Of a stretch of DNA of 64,000 nucleotides, positions 35,082 through 46,812 are shown one piece after another (position 1 is the first letter of the stretch; every line of letters starts with the position of its first letter). Location: the NCBI GenBank assembly GCA_949752745.1, contig OX457031.1:19526199-19590198 (forward strand), read 5' to 3'. The stretch comes from Protula sp. h YS-2021. Lineage: Eukaryota > Annelida > Polychaeta > Sabellida > Serpulidae. A program made the position numbers and the translations under genes. The notes below the pieces were generated by a model. That model did no database searches. It worked only from the letters and a program-made list of their open reading frames with translations, and was not told where the DNA came from.

Positions 35082-35609
35082 TTCTTTCTTTCCTTTTTCT
35101 TTCTTTCTTTCTTACTTACTTACTTTCTTTCTTTCTTTTTTCTTTAAATTTAAGCAAGCAAGTGTATTTGATAAACACGAATAGGATTACCTGGCGCAAC
35201 TCGTAAATAACTCACTACTTGTGCTTATATCAGCTTTAGAAACACGCTTTTTATAAAGCCCATGCATGTGCAGAATAACAGCACTTTGAATGCTATTTCA
35301 GTACATTGCATTAAATTACCCTTTAGTGTGAAGTTTTAAATGTTACATTATAATAAGCAAAAGGGTTTATTCTTTTTTGTTTCAGTGGCTTTCCCCGAAA
35401 CTCATGCACTTGGTGGCGTCTTACAAGAGGACATAACTGACCCGAACGATTGCATTATGAGGTGCCAGGCACAGAGCGCACAATTTGCATGCGTTGCCAT
35501 TGATTATGACGACAGAACGTCCTCCTGTTGGTTTCACGACAGAACAACCTGTGCTAACAATCTACCCAAAGAGTCGTGTGTACATATCAGACTACAGGAC
35601 TGCTCATAG
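28652..35609 (+). CDS. Secreted chitin-binding (CBM14) protein with three PAN/apple-like domains, 10 exons
   Basis: Join 28652-28772, 29318-29506, 30065-30258, 31419-31563, 32202-32331, 32584-32675, 33561-33650, 34330-34542, 34777-34791, 35386-35609; all phases agree and end at TAG. Counting from the second in-frame ATG (28667) the product is 465 aa. Order: signal peptide about 1-27; CBM14/peritrophin-A domain about 37-98 with six Cys; Tyr/Asp/His/Gly-rich spacer 100-211; PAN 1 at 213-285; Pro/Thr/Gly linker 287-315; PAN 2 at 317-386; micro-exon linker; PAN 3 at 393-465. CBM14 binds chitin and PAN modules bind protein or sugar, so it is probably an extracellular matrix or shell/cuticle protein (inferred). 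Most introns are phase 1, as in shuffled extracellular modules. AATAAA at 35788-35793. Confidence 0.9.
28946..29291. mobile_element. 346-bp MITE with long inverted ends, TA flanks
   Basis: The ends GAACCTCATTTCGCTACCG and, inverted, GAACCGCATTTCGCTAGCG continue for about 55 bp and are flanked by TA. It lies in intron 1 of the CBM14/PAN gene, about 26 bp before exon 2. TA flanks suggest Tc1/mariner-type mobilisation. A one-arm relative is at 25410-25556. Confidence 0.82.
29318..29506 (+). CDS. CBM14/PAN gene exon 2 (chitin-binding type-2 domain)
   Basis: A single exon carries the whole domain: H-C-P-D-T, then D-N-R-C-V-F-Y-W-C-V-N-G-Q, V-F-R-C-A-P-G, N-P-C and S-D-C. Six cysteines and the aromatic F-Y-W core match peritrophin-A/CBM14. 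Acceptor CCTTTAG, donor C|GTAAGT, phase 1 to phase 1. Confidence 0.92.
30065..30258 (+). CDS. CBM14/PAN gene exon 3 (spacer)
   Basis: Encodes a hydrophilic stretch rich in Glu, Asp, Tyr, His and Gly (K-E-Y-Y-E-E-S-Y-E-D, K-H-H-H-K-P-D-G-S-Y). It ends at GTATACAG|GTGAGG in phase 0, and this exon end is itself the first unit boundary of the downstream minisatellite. Confidence 0.85.
30240..31045. repeat. 62-70-bp GC-rich minisatellite carrying copies of a splice donor
   Basis: Twelve copies plus a degenerate thirteenth, each with a segment like GTATACAGGTGAGGTCATCG, then CCGGAAGACGGGGAATGG, a G-run and AACCCCTCAAGTAC. The first copy overlaps the end of exon 3, so the exon's last bases and its donor are repeated in nearly every unit. 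G-runs of 6-10 bases on the plus strand could form quadruplexes. Confidence 0.93.
31419..31563 (+). CDS. CBM14/PAN gene exon 4 (spacer)
   Basis: Acceptor CTGTAAAG, donor C|GTACAG (phase 0 to phase 1). Encodes S-G-Q-D-N-N-Q-I-S-T-A-V-N-Y, then G-T-I-S-I-T-V-N-G-V-Q-G-D-G, with no Cys. A Gly/Asp/Asn-rich spacer with some beta-like text. Confidence 0.83.
31755..31969. mobile_element. MITE with 18-bp palindrome in each end, copy 2
   Basis: Same family as 12605-12830: inverted ends of the form GGTGGTATTCACAAAAG next to GTTAACTGTACAGTTA. About 215 bp, in intron 4. Confidence 0.76.
32202..32331 (+). CDS. CBM14/PAN gene exon 5 (PAN 1, first half)
   Basis: Acceptor GATTTTAG. Encodes V-A-L-G-E-L, D-A-T-S-C-L-H-R-C and T-S-C-S-G-F-D-F-N-F, the C...C.....C-x-G-F-D-F pattern of a PAN/apple module. 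Donor AG|GTATAC, phase 2. Confidence 0.88.
32584..32675 (+). CDS. CBM14/PAN gene exon 6 (PAN 1, second half)
   Basis: Acceptor TTAATTAG. Encodes Q-T-C-W-F-H-E-E-D, S-V-C and D-Y-C-S-H-Y-R-L-V-H-C, matching the C-terminal halves of PAN 2 and PAN 3. Donor C|GTAAGT, phase 1. Confidence 0.88.
33561..33650 (+). CDS. CBM14/PAN gene exon 7 (Pro/Thr/Gly linker)
   Basis: Encodes S-T-T-S-T-G-G-G-S-P-P-T-K and P-A-T-P-S-P-G-G-G-V-P-P-F, a flexible and probably O-glycosylated linker. Acceptor TTTGAAG, donor TTTG|GTAAAT, phase 1 to phase 1. Confidence 0.82.
34330..34542 (+). CDS. CBM14/PAN gene exon 8 (PAN 2)
   Basis: A whole PAN module in one exon: M-C-V-P-G-G-Q-L, A-D-C-Q-T-A-C, I-N-C-Q-G-V-D-F, R-C-F-M-H, S-V-C, Q-C-N-H-Y-R-F-V-Q-C. 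Eight Cys, one more (M-C-V) than PAN 1 and PAN 3. Acceptor TTTTTTCAG, donor C|GTAAGT. Confidence 0.9.
34777..34791 (+). CDS. CBM14/PAN gene exon 9 (15-bp micro-exon)
   Basis: CTTTGCAG acceptor and GTCA|GTAAGT donor enclose 15 bases that add P-S-G-T-V plus a split codon between PAN 2 and PAN 3. Phase 1 to phase 1, so it can be skipped without changing the frame. Confidence 0.75.
34868..35147. repeat. (CTTT)n microsatellite
   Basis: About 280 bp of CTTT repeats with small interruptions, in the intron before the last CBM14/PAN exon, preceded by a run of about 20 C. The Phe/Ser-rich ORF here is an artefact. Confidence 0.96.
35386..35609 (+). CDS. CBM14/PAN gene exon 10 (PAN 3, stop)
   Basis: Encodes A-L-G-G-V-L-Q-E-D, N-D-C-I-M-R-C, F-A-C-V-A-I-D-Y, S-S-C-W-F-H-D-R, T-T-C, E-S-C-V-H-I-R-L-Q-D-C-S and stop. 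The seven-Cys spacing mirrors PAN 1. TAG at 35607-35609. Confidence 0.9.
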
Positions 35610-35714
35610 GGAAATTTCTGGATAGCATCGGGAACTCCCCCTCCCCCACCCCTTCCCCACAGAAACTTTCTCGGAGGTAATGTTTAGGTAAACAGCAAAT
35701 ACCCGAAAATTTAC

Positions 35715-35746
<32 letters not shown>

Positions 35747-36005
35747 TTTTACCAGCTTTCTGTGACACAGGACTGCAATCTTAAGCTAATAAATTAATGA
35801 ATGAATGAAGTTGTCGTTCTGCGTGCTGTGGGGAAATTGTGCGGGGAGGGGGGGGGGGGTGGAGGGGAGCGGGAGGGAGCGCTTAAAAACAATATACGAC
35901 GTTCAGTCGAATTCAGATAGACGTTGCTAGCCGGTGAGGACTCAACGTCTGGATTTAGTTGTATGTGAAAGCCGAAACTTTGTCTTCGCCCGGGAATCGC
36001 GGGAG

Positions 36006-36345
36006 GATCGACGCTGGATATACGCGGGGGGATCGACGATGGATATATGTCGGGGGATCGACGCTGGATTGACGTCAGAGTATCGCCGCTGGACAGGCGC
36101 CGGGAGAGTGACAATCGAGAGACGTCGGAGATCGACGAGGGACAGAAGCCGGGGGTTCGACGCTGGATAAACGTCTGAGATAGACGATGGATATACGGCG
36201 TTGGATCGACGCCAGATAGACGTTGGGATACCGACGCTGAATAGACGCCGGGGTTCGAGACTGGATGAACGTCGGGGGATCGACGCTGGATATAGGTCGG
36301 GGTTCGACACTGGACAGACGTCGGAGATTGACGATGGATAGACAC
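36006..36345. repeat. 24-25-bp degenerate minisatellite
   Basis: About fourteen copies of a unit near GATCGACGCTGGATATACG followed by a G-run, on a GC-richer island. The 100-200-codon minus-strand ORFs across it (Ser/Arg/Pro repeats) follow from the repeat. Confidence 0.87.
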
Positions 36346-39300
36346 CGGGAAAGGCCGATAGATAAACATAGGGAAATTGACATTTCTGAGATGACATGAC
36401 CACCACTCCTTCAAAACAACCAGGCTTTTGGCCTAGAATATGCGCAGTCAATTTCATGTTTAATTTCCAAAAGTAGGCAATAAAAACACTTTCACGCGCC
36501 TCAAGGTTCTGTGTTAAGTAATCATTTTGGCTTATTGCCTAGGAGATTTCACGTGACTGCTATTTCTGTTGAGCGATAATATAAAACTCTTTGTGTGTAA
36601 GTGTGTGTGTGTGTGCGTGTGTGTGTGTGTGCGTGTGTATGGGTGTGTGTGTATTTCCGACGTCTATTCATGGTCGGGCATCGGGGTGGGTGGAGTTGTT
36701 TGGCATACGACTTTCAGATACAACCAAATCTCAACGTCTCACCAACGTTGTCACAAAAACGTTTGGATACGTGTTACGATGTGGCCACTACGTAAAACAA
36801 CAAACTGCAACGTTTATAAATTGATCAGTAGGCGTCGTGAACTCACGTAGACGTTCGTCAGACGTCAAAGTTTTTGCTGGGCTGTTGAATTGATGAGTCT
36901 GATGCATCATAATCCCAAAGGAATATTGTTGTCACATAATTAATGTGGCTGATTTTGAAAGTGAATGAGAAACATTTAGTTTATGATCTTATAAATGTAA
37001 TTCTTGGCACCAGTGTGCTTCAGTTCTTTGGTCATTTTATGCTGGTGCACGTATATGATTAGCGCGCCGTTCAGATCCTACATCTATTAAATGCTTTGTC
37101 ACAGATATATTTTGTACTCACTACAGTCAAGTACGGTTGTAGTAAAGATTCATGCTTGTTCCACAATTTTCATCAGCCCACTCAAACCCCCACCCTCATA
37201 CCCAACCACCTGTAATGTTGAATCCCTAATGTTGAATAGGTTCAAAGAGAAAGGCTAGGGTACTGGGGAGGTGGGGTGGGGGTTTGAGACGGTTCCCCTA
37301 TAAATGTGGACATGGCATCATAAAGCAGTCATGCGGCGTACATCAGTTTGATATCTATAACTTATAACTGTTTCTTAATTTATTAAACCTATAGCTAGAG
37401 TTGTTTATATGGGATTGACTTAATTGCTTGCTTTTAACAGGAACTTAGTTCCAGTTTAATTACTTATAATCATTATAGTTGCTTTAATGTCTTGTTGTTG
37501 TTTTTTTTTTAAATTTAATCTACAACATTCTTGTAGAGATCTGTAGCGTGTAGAAATCTGAGAAGATCTGTGGTATGTCTGAGAGAGTGACATCAGTTTG
37601 AAATTGGGCCTAAGTCAGGGGTATCTTGTGTATCTTATAATCAGAGAAGCGCATTAGATTAGACAAATACTTTACATATAATTTTATTTATTTTTTTTCA
37701 ATAATTTGTTCACAATCGCTTTTTAGACAATAAAAAAGAATAAAACATAAGAAGTCTATTTATGTGAATAATTTCTACTCAAAGGAAAAAGGTACTTAAA
37801 AGAAGTAGAAGAGCTAACAAAAATAAACAAGCAAAATCGATCAATACAGTATGATTAGTTCTTTTTCGAATTAAGCTTTTTTGGCGATGAAGGGGGGGGG
37901 GGGGGTGGAGTGGGGCAGGGTAGATTTCTTGCATCCTCTGCCGAATATTCCATCATTTAAAGATCAGATAGCCCCCCCCCCCCCCAACACACACATACCC
38001 CGGTGAGGAGGTATTCGTTGTATACTTGTAATAGCTGATTTAATCTGTATTAAAATTTAAAAACACGTTTTGTGCCAAGAGCACTTTGACAGGATCCAGA
38101 CTAACTGATCCTATGTAACGGATCCAGGGTAACAGATCCTGTGTACCTCTCATGCGGTTTCTTTATATTTGTTTATACCCCACCTGCCACGAAATCATGG
38201 ATTCGATCCTGCAGTCAATTAAAAGATAATGAAAAAACTGCAATCGATCATCGGGAGGTCCTCTTCTTACAAAGACCTATCATAAGAACCTTGCTTTTTA
38301 CAGGGCAATGACACGAACTTCCTACACACTATTTTATTTGCACATGGTTTGGCGGCAAAACATTCGTTCCAAAGGCTTTCATTTGCACATTACCGATGAA
38401 AAACTTAATTTATACTTCACATCATGTTTTTATCGCTAAGACTTTACATCAACAAATACTAAAGCAAGCTTTTTCTAAATTTAAAATTATCTGCAGACTA
38501 ATCAATCTATAAAATAAAACACCATGATATGTGAAATAATTCGAGTTTCACCACATAGCGGTGTTGATATACGCCATACAATTACAAGAGCGAGATACAA
38601 TAGGAATTTCTTGAAGTTGTGTTAAAACTGGTATCAAAATACTGTAGTTGAAATATATTGAGTTCATCATGGTATAGTGGTTTGCAGCTATCAGACGCTA
38701 ATGATTACCAAACAAAAACACATCAATACACACGTCCAAAAACAGCCACTTCTCTATCTTTTTAAAAAGCAAAATGACAACGAATGGTATGTCCCTGACA
38801 TAGCAGACGACACAAGTGCATAACATCCGGTGCAGGAAACGCCTTTGCTATGGCGTGTGCTTGTGGTGGGTGACTTAAACGCAAGCTTTCCGAAGTGAAA
38901 TGCCGGTGTTGAGTTCGGAAAATACAGAAATAAGCACGTCATTTAAGGAGATGCTTTGGCCTCTATATTTTTTACATGTTTTGGATATAACAAAATTGTA
39001 ATTTCCGTTGCCAGGATAGTTTTCTTGTGTTGTTTCGTTTCGGATTCATCATACGAAAATCACTTTCCAAGGTAATTTACTTTTTCTCTTTCTATTAAAT
39101 TATATTTTTAACTAGTTGGCGTCACAATTCATTTTCTATTTAAAATGTGATTTTTGACAGAAGGTTTATTATAAAAGGCAACAAACTTGCCTTTTGAACC
39201 ATCGCATAGCTAGTAAATAGCAAGGGAAAGCAGCCACTATTGATACTGCTTTGAAACCGGTTACACTAAACACCGGCACCATTGATGTAAAATGGGACGA

Positions 39301-41398
39301 AATGACACAAACATGGACAGAAAGCAATTGTTTCATTTCTAAGCAGGTTTTAGGATTCGCAGAAATAAACAAAAAGACATACTGTGAAAAAACGGTAATC
39401 ATATTGTAGGCGGTCCGTGACTGACTTTCAGCCGTGACGTATCCCCCGGCATTTTTTTAGCCTATTGCTTTTAAAAAAAGAGATGCATAGGTGTTCATAA
39501 ACGATGCGTACTTTGGCTCACAATTGTGATAATATATTCAAGAAATGGAAATAATAAGAAGGATGATTGATAGTTCAGCTGCAATTAGATTTTTTTTAAA
39601 CTCTTGCATTTAAATAATTCCATGTGTATGGTTATTGATAGAGATGCGACTTCGTTGCTAGGTTTGCAACTTAGTTCATATGTAGCTAGACATGTGATTC
39701 GTGATGTACTGTCTGTCAGGTTATAATTTTTTACAATTGAATAGGTTCAAATTAAGCGTGATACTTTACAATCATAACTAACCCTGTCACGAGGATCTCC
39801 ATTCAGTTGGAAATCCTGTGCGGTGACACCGCACAATCGCTTTTCATCGCTTTTGTAGAAACAAGGCCAGAATAAATGTACACTATAGATATTATGAAAA
39901 GAGTTCATTTCTTTAGTGCGTCTTCTGATACTCTTTTTTACTTATCTACATTATATACACACACACCACACGTTAGTATAAACAGACACTTCTTGTGAGC
40001 ATTAATTATCTCATTTTATAGATTCAAGGCAAATATTATTATAATATTATTATATTCCCACGGTTATCTCGAAGGTATTCCGATAGATTTCAGCACATCG
40101 ACCAGTAATAAGATATTAGAACACAAACAACAAAGTGTGTACTATAAACACAAGCGAAAAGAAAGTGTTGCCAAAAATAATCACCATTAACATAATGTTC
40201 ACGACTCTTTTTGATGGTGGTATTATTGTATGAGGGAACTGGAGAGTTTTTCCGGGTTTTTTTGTGAGATAGACTTATTACTTATTACTTGTTACTTGTA
40301 CATGGAGTTTTCTAGGTCGCCAGAGATCCTTTAGAAACGAGAGACATGACAACACATAAGCCCAAAGTTACTCTTCTAAAGATCCGGTTGGGGGCTAACA
40401 ACTGCATAGTCCCAGTCTTTGTTTTATTGCGCGAACAGAAAATCAGGTTATACATTTAATTAGCACAGGAAAAAAAAAGATCTTATAGGGGTCAATTCAA
40501 GGGGATTTAAGCTTTAAAAAAGTTTACATTGCTAATCCGAAAAGTTTGTTGAAAACGAATTAGACTTAATCCACTGCGTTGGCAAAGTTACCCGCACGAA
40601 ACCACGCGCGTGTTAAAGTGGTGTTCCAACATATGGAATTGAAAACAACAGAAATGAGTTCCTCTCTGATTGTTTTAATTTAAAAAGTTGAAAACGCAAA
40701 CCCATTACATGTAAAGGCAAGTCTGTTGTAGTTTTGTTGTGCGGTAAGGCATTTTGTCTGGATATGACGTATAGAAGCGATACTATTCACTGTTCACTCT
40801 CAGCGCATTCCAACCAATTTTATTTTTGAATGCTAGAAAAATGTTGATGAAACTATATATTAGCCCCTTATGTAGTGTGGGGGTGGGGTGGGGGGCTGCC
40901 AAATGTCTTTTGATATGCACGACATATTTCATCCAAGGCCAAAAAAGCATGCACCTTTCTTAAAGGGGAGTACAGCGGCACCCCGAGATAGGACCACCTC
41001 ACAATTCGGATCGCTTTTCAATGGTTCGTTTTCTGTCGAGTTGCAGTGCGAAGAAACCATAAAACAGGGTCACCCTTGGAATCGGTTCACTTCAGTTTTA
41101 GTCCTATTTTCGGGACTTCTCATTTTTTTGGGATTGCACTTTATGTATGTCTGTTATTCCGTTGTGTGTGTGGGGGGGGGGGGAGGGGGAGGGGGGGGGT
41201 CTCAAATGACTTCCCACACGCACCGGCCTCAGTCCAAGGCCAAGCATGCACAAGTATAATGCTGCTGTAGAGAAGGTGGAGTGTGGCAATTTGAATTGTT
41301 GTTATAGCTAAATGTAGCATCTCTTTTTTATTTTACTTTATTTTATTTTATTCATAACTTCGTACTTCATAAAATTAATGTTTTTGAACAAATTCGCA

Positions 41399-41400
<2 letters not shown>

Positions 41401-41480
<80 letters not shown>
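41401..41480. repeat. (TAT)n microsatellite
   Basis: About 26 uninterrupted ATT/TAT trinucleotides. Confidence 0.97.
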
Positions 41481-41482
<2 letters not shown>

Positions 41483-44400
41483 TTTATGCAGTATGTTTGA
41501 TCATTTTGTTGCGGAGCTTATTTTGCTTCCCTACTCATGAGAAAAAAAATGAAAAAAGTTTTTTTTTAATTATCACACTTATTTAATTATGATTAATATA
41601 TATATATATATTTTTTTTTGGGGGGGGGGGGGTTGGATGGTGTTAATAGACATACCTTATTTACACTGCTCTTCACATTTCCTAAGAGATGTCATTAATG
41701 GATGATTGTGTGATGGTCGCTGTTGGAACACGCCATATATACATATATATTTATTTATATTATAAACAGTCCATCATTAGTAGAAACTAATAAGTGTAGA
41801 AAATGTCAATGGGAAGTATGCGGGTTGCATGAGGCCACTGGGATGACGAGACTGTTGTATCATGACACCCACAACATAAACCTTATGATTAGCTGGATAG
41901 AAATAACAGTTTTTGCACACATTCCTCCTGACACCCGCCCCCTCCCCCCTCCCCCCCTCTCCCCATCCCCGCCCCGTGTCACGTGAACAGTGCTCTCATT
42001 ATGACATAGTATTCGTCTGCATGTGAAACCACAGGATTCGGCAATAAATATAAGCTCTACTACATCCCGCGAGACCTCACTTGTAGTCTCGTGTTGTTTG
42101 ATGAGATTATTGTTGAATTTTAACTGTCGCATGCCAAACTCTTTCACGACATCATTCAAGGATCTTTATATTAGGAGATAGTTCAACCAAGTCATAACCG
42201 TACACTTTCTGCAAATTTGTAAAAGCCATTTATGAATGTTTCATATACTTCATAATACAGCGAATATACACTGCATAAATAGTTTAAGAAAATAAATCAC
42301 TTTTATTTGTTTCTTTTAAAACATAAAGTCACAATCTTAGGTCTTAAAAATAAATTTTTATGTACATTTTATATAAACTGTTTACAACCTTCTATCTCAG
42401 AAGAAAGGTAGGGGTCAGGGGAGGGGAAGTTCCTATGGTGTTTACTGCCAGATTTGACCATATAAAAGCAAATATGACTCAGTCCTGTAATGTAATTACA
42501 CACACGAGATTGCCAATATCTCAAAGACAAACGTAACTGAATCGGCCAGAGGATCTATTGCAATGTAGCTGTAAACAATATTCTATACATTTCTAAGTTG
42601 AGAAGTGTTAAGGCAAAATTGGGTTTAGTTGTCTTGGGTCAAGCTCCGAAGTTGCAATGACCGCTTATTTCAGATCATAGCTTTTGGTGTCCTTTTTATT
42701 TAGAAAAGCTGTGTCATTTAAAGAGATTCAAGGCTGTGCATTTTTCACCTTTTAACTTTTGTCGGCTTGATTTTATGTGGAATTCTTTCTTTATCTAAAT
42801 TGTGAATTGGGAGTTTTGTATATTTAAATTGAACCATTATTACTGGTTCTTTCTACTCACCTGCCAGCTAAAGAACTGTGCAATTAGGAGCGACCTCAAA
42901 AATCGAACCAATTTTTTTCTGATCTAACCATTTCTCCCATTTGTAGGGTAATGCTCTTATTTTACGAAATTGTTATTCGAGTAAAATAGACTTTCAAGTT
43001 TGGAGCTCTTAAAAGTTTAACGTTTTGTTATTTTATTATTTTTTACGCGGAACATCTTTTTTTGGCATGCAGTAAAACGAAGTGGTAACATAATACCTCT
43101 CATTCCTTTATTCTTCAACACGTCTCATACTACATGTTAAAATTAGGCTAAAGTTCACACTGAATAAGCCTCACATTATATACCAAAGGCAAAGAAGGTT
43201 CTGGAGTCACTCCCAAATACGTGTTGTCATTGTCTAATTCGACACTGCAGGTGTAACCAGAATTCTAAAACTTACTGCATGTCTGAGCGGTTCTTTAAAA
43301 CACAACAACTTTATTATTTCACTAGATTTAGAAAAGCAACATCATTGTTATCGGTGTCTGTTATAAACTGCTTTTTACTGTTTACACCTCTTTGGTAGTA
43401 AGGGTTTTTTCAAGTATTCCGAACAAGCAGATGGAAAACATAACCTTTAACAACGTTTTGTATTGTGAATAAACAAAAAAGTCCAATACCTCTTTGTACC
43501 TTTTTAGTGTTGGTGTTATTGTGGTTGTTGAAGTTGTTGCTGGTGGGGAAGTTGCAACTGTTCACGTTTTTGCTGATAAAGTTGTTTGTAAGTGCCATTT
43601 CATTAAATGGCGTGTTAGCATTTCGCTGTAACATGCAAGTAGTTTATTTTTAGCCTGGAAAAGGTCGAAGAATACTTAAGCACCTAAAGGATGTTTTAAA
43701 CATTTTGCACTTTGCTCTGTGTAACATTGTACATAATAAATTATAAATCACGCGCTTGATGACTTTAAATTTTAAAATAAGTTACATCATTCTGATATTT
43801 GACCTTGACATGCAGTTAGAATCAAAAACTGGGATGCCGCTATCATACATTACATTTTTTTCATGCACAACGACAGCAAAGCTTGTTCTACACAAATCAA
43901 GAATTCAAAATGTCCCCGAAGTTATGCTATTATAAGCAATGCCCTTTTTTATCCCTAGGCCAGTTGACATTGGTAGTGTAGGGTGTCTGCACTTTTCAGC
44001 CTGTCGAGTTCTGGGTTAACGGTACCCAAACCGACGATCTATGGGTCGTCAGAAACTTCTCTTCATCAGATCAACTCGCCAGACAGTCGTCAATCCAGAT
44101 TACTTTTACCCATCATTTCTAATATTTTAGTATGTGTAAGGCATGAAAATCTCCAAATCCAACGTCAGAAAGCATTAAATAAAAAACTTACTGGTCAGAC
44201 TCGACTGTCTCATTTATGAAAGGATATTATTTGCTACTTTCTTAAGTGATCCCAACTTTTAAGCCATACCTTTCATCGTTATATGAAAAGAAAAGGCATG
44301 CTGAAGACCTTTTGAATATCGTAGACCTGTCTGCTGATTCCAGCCAATTCGAAATATTTTGCACAAAACAAGACCGAATTCGCTACAGAGTAGCAAAATT

Positions 44401-44639
44401 TAGAGTTTGAAGCTCAAGCTGATTAGCTTGAAGGCTAAAAAAATCTGAAACTATGCTGTAAATTCATCACGCTAGTTGCATGACAAATACTGGAAAATTT
44501 AAAAAAGTCTCTCTGATATTGGCTATCCTTTTACCAAAATTCAAAAATATGTAGAAGACGACACGTGTTTTTTAGAAAATGAAGTATCTGTTCCTCAGTT
44601 TGTCTAAAATTGGTGAATTGTCCATATAAAAATATAGCA

Positions 44640-45500
44640 TGAATCAAACCCCCTACCCAATAAAATTACGCATCTCACTGGACCATGTATCAACAAAATG
44701 TTACGTAAATATGATGAAAATTGTAGGAGCCGTAGCACTCAATAAAAACTGGCGGAAAGACGTGAAAAATAGCAACTCGAGCAGACTTTAAGGTTATTCC
44801 TTTTTTTCCGAAATTAGACACATCTGAAGCCATACATATTGCTGCCTCCTGACGTACCCTACCTCCCCTCTAAATAAATACCCACTCCCCCCCCCCCCGA
44901 GTGAGCCATATATACCAAAAATTTTGTTGCGAACTATTGAAAACTGTAGGAGCAGAAGTGCAAATTACACTTCACAGACGGACGTAGAGACGTGAAAAGT
45001 GGTAACCTGTGAAAACTGGTCACTACTAGCAGGTTTTACTGTGTCTCGGTTGCATAAAATTGAACAAATCACGGCACCACGATATCACATGTTCCCTGGC
45101 CACCCCCTTCTTCCTTCACGGCATGCCCCACTTTTCATTCCCAATTTTCAAAATCAATAAAATGAAGGCATAAAAATGTCATAATCAGGTTAATATTTTG
45201 TTAAAAGTAATACCAGGTTCATGAAAAAATTCGAAACAAACACCCTAATTTTGACTATTCTGTTGCAAAATTACACCAGTTAGTGGAAGGAGACAGCTTT
45301 TCTTACCAAAAGAGGTTACGGATTAACTACACTGGAGAAAATTTGGATATCGCCATAATAAAATAATAAAGTGCCTCCATCCCCCTACTAACCTGATTGG
45401 GCAATCTATCTGCAAAGCTTTGTAGCGATAAATTGAAATCTGTCGGAAGACAGCATTCATTCGAAACTTACAGATGGACAAATAGAGAAAGAGGTCATAC
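44640..45500. repeat. Degenerate about 240-bp repeat, three weak copies
   Basis: Three segments share GAAAATTGTAGGAGC-like and GACGTGAAAAGTGG-like words in the same order, near 44700, 44930 and 45420. Similarity is low and judged by eye. Confidence 0.4.
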
Positions 45501-46733
45501 CGTAGCTATAGCCCATGAGACCGGAGATACCGTGTGTTAAAATGTAACAGAATGTGTGGCAAACACAATCAAATTAATTTTCAATCATATTGATTGAAAG
45601 CAAAATGTAGTTTTGACAAAGTTCTGAAGTATACATAACTATTTACACTCTTTTTGAAAATATTTTCAGCAGAGAGCCACCGGCAATTTAAATCGTCATG
45701 CATTGTCTGAGCTAAACAAGTGCTCTTACGGCTCATGCATTGTTGTGCGGTCCTTTCTTCCCTCTATCAGTCTGTCATTTTCTCTCCACTACTGCTTTGG
45801 CCACGGTGGATCTAGGACCTCAAAATTACGCGCATATGCAGTATCTGACCTGAAGTTTTGCACTCACTTTTTGTTTTACCTTTGGTTTTCATTTTCGAGA
45901 TAAAAACGCGAAGCAACAGTGATTTTTGATCACCAAAAGAAATGCGTAAGGCCTGCAACCGCATTTGCACGAGCCTATTGCATGTTCCACCAGCTACACT
46001 GTGCATAACACAAATAATGTTTGCTTTATTTGGATACGTCAAATACGCTGAGCATAGTGAAATGCTTGTGTTGGTTTATAAGAAAGACGCGGGAATGCAA
46101 AAACATCTTCAGTTACGCATAGTTCTTGGTGAGGATTGAAAGAGGTGGGCGGGATGGCAAGTGATGGAGGAAGTAGCAAAACTGTTGCTCTCAAGGAAAA
46201 AATTGTATCAAAGTTTTGGAATCTGACAAAATATTGGTTTGTTGCAAAGGAAAGGCAAACCAAAATCATGCCGAAAAATTATGAAAATTCTACTTGAAGT
46301 TTTAAGGCGTTTTGTAATTACATTTTACTTCTATTTTTTATTCTTTTATTCTTTAAGTACTCTGTGCACACTCTGTTGAAATCCAGCACATAAACCGTTT
46401 AGAAATAAAAACTTGAAAAAATGACTTCATAGTTACGTCACAGGTAAAAAAATAGGTCACCAAAATGTTTCTTCCAACAAAGTAGTCCCATGACGTATTT
46501 GATTCAAATCTGGAACTGCCACTTTTCGAAATATTTCACTTTGAAACCGTCATGACGTCATAACACGCTGATGGTGATATCATAAGTCAACAGTTTCTAC
46601 ATCGAGATCTCACAGACAACTATATGTGTGCCAAGTTTAAAATTCCTACCCTTCATCGTTTCAGAGGAGATGCACGGAAAACAGTAATTGACGAGAAAAG
46701 TAAAGAAAAAACAAAAAAGCAAAGAGTAATAAT

Positions 46734-46735
<2 letters not shown>

Positions 46736-46808
<73 letters not shown>

Positions 46809-46812
46809 GAAA
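46736..46812. repeat. (GA)n microsatellite
   Basis: About 38 GA dinucleotides with one GG interruption near the end. Confidence 0.97.

Noticed and set aside
34800..35147. Phe/Ser/Leu-rich ORF resembling membrane segments
   Set aside because: Translation of the CTTT microsatellite within an intron.
35794..36457. 206- and 171-codon minus-strand ORFs rich in Ser, Arg and Pro
   Set aside because: They follow the 24-25-bp minisatellite and poly-G tracts; no start context or domain.
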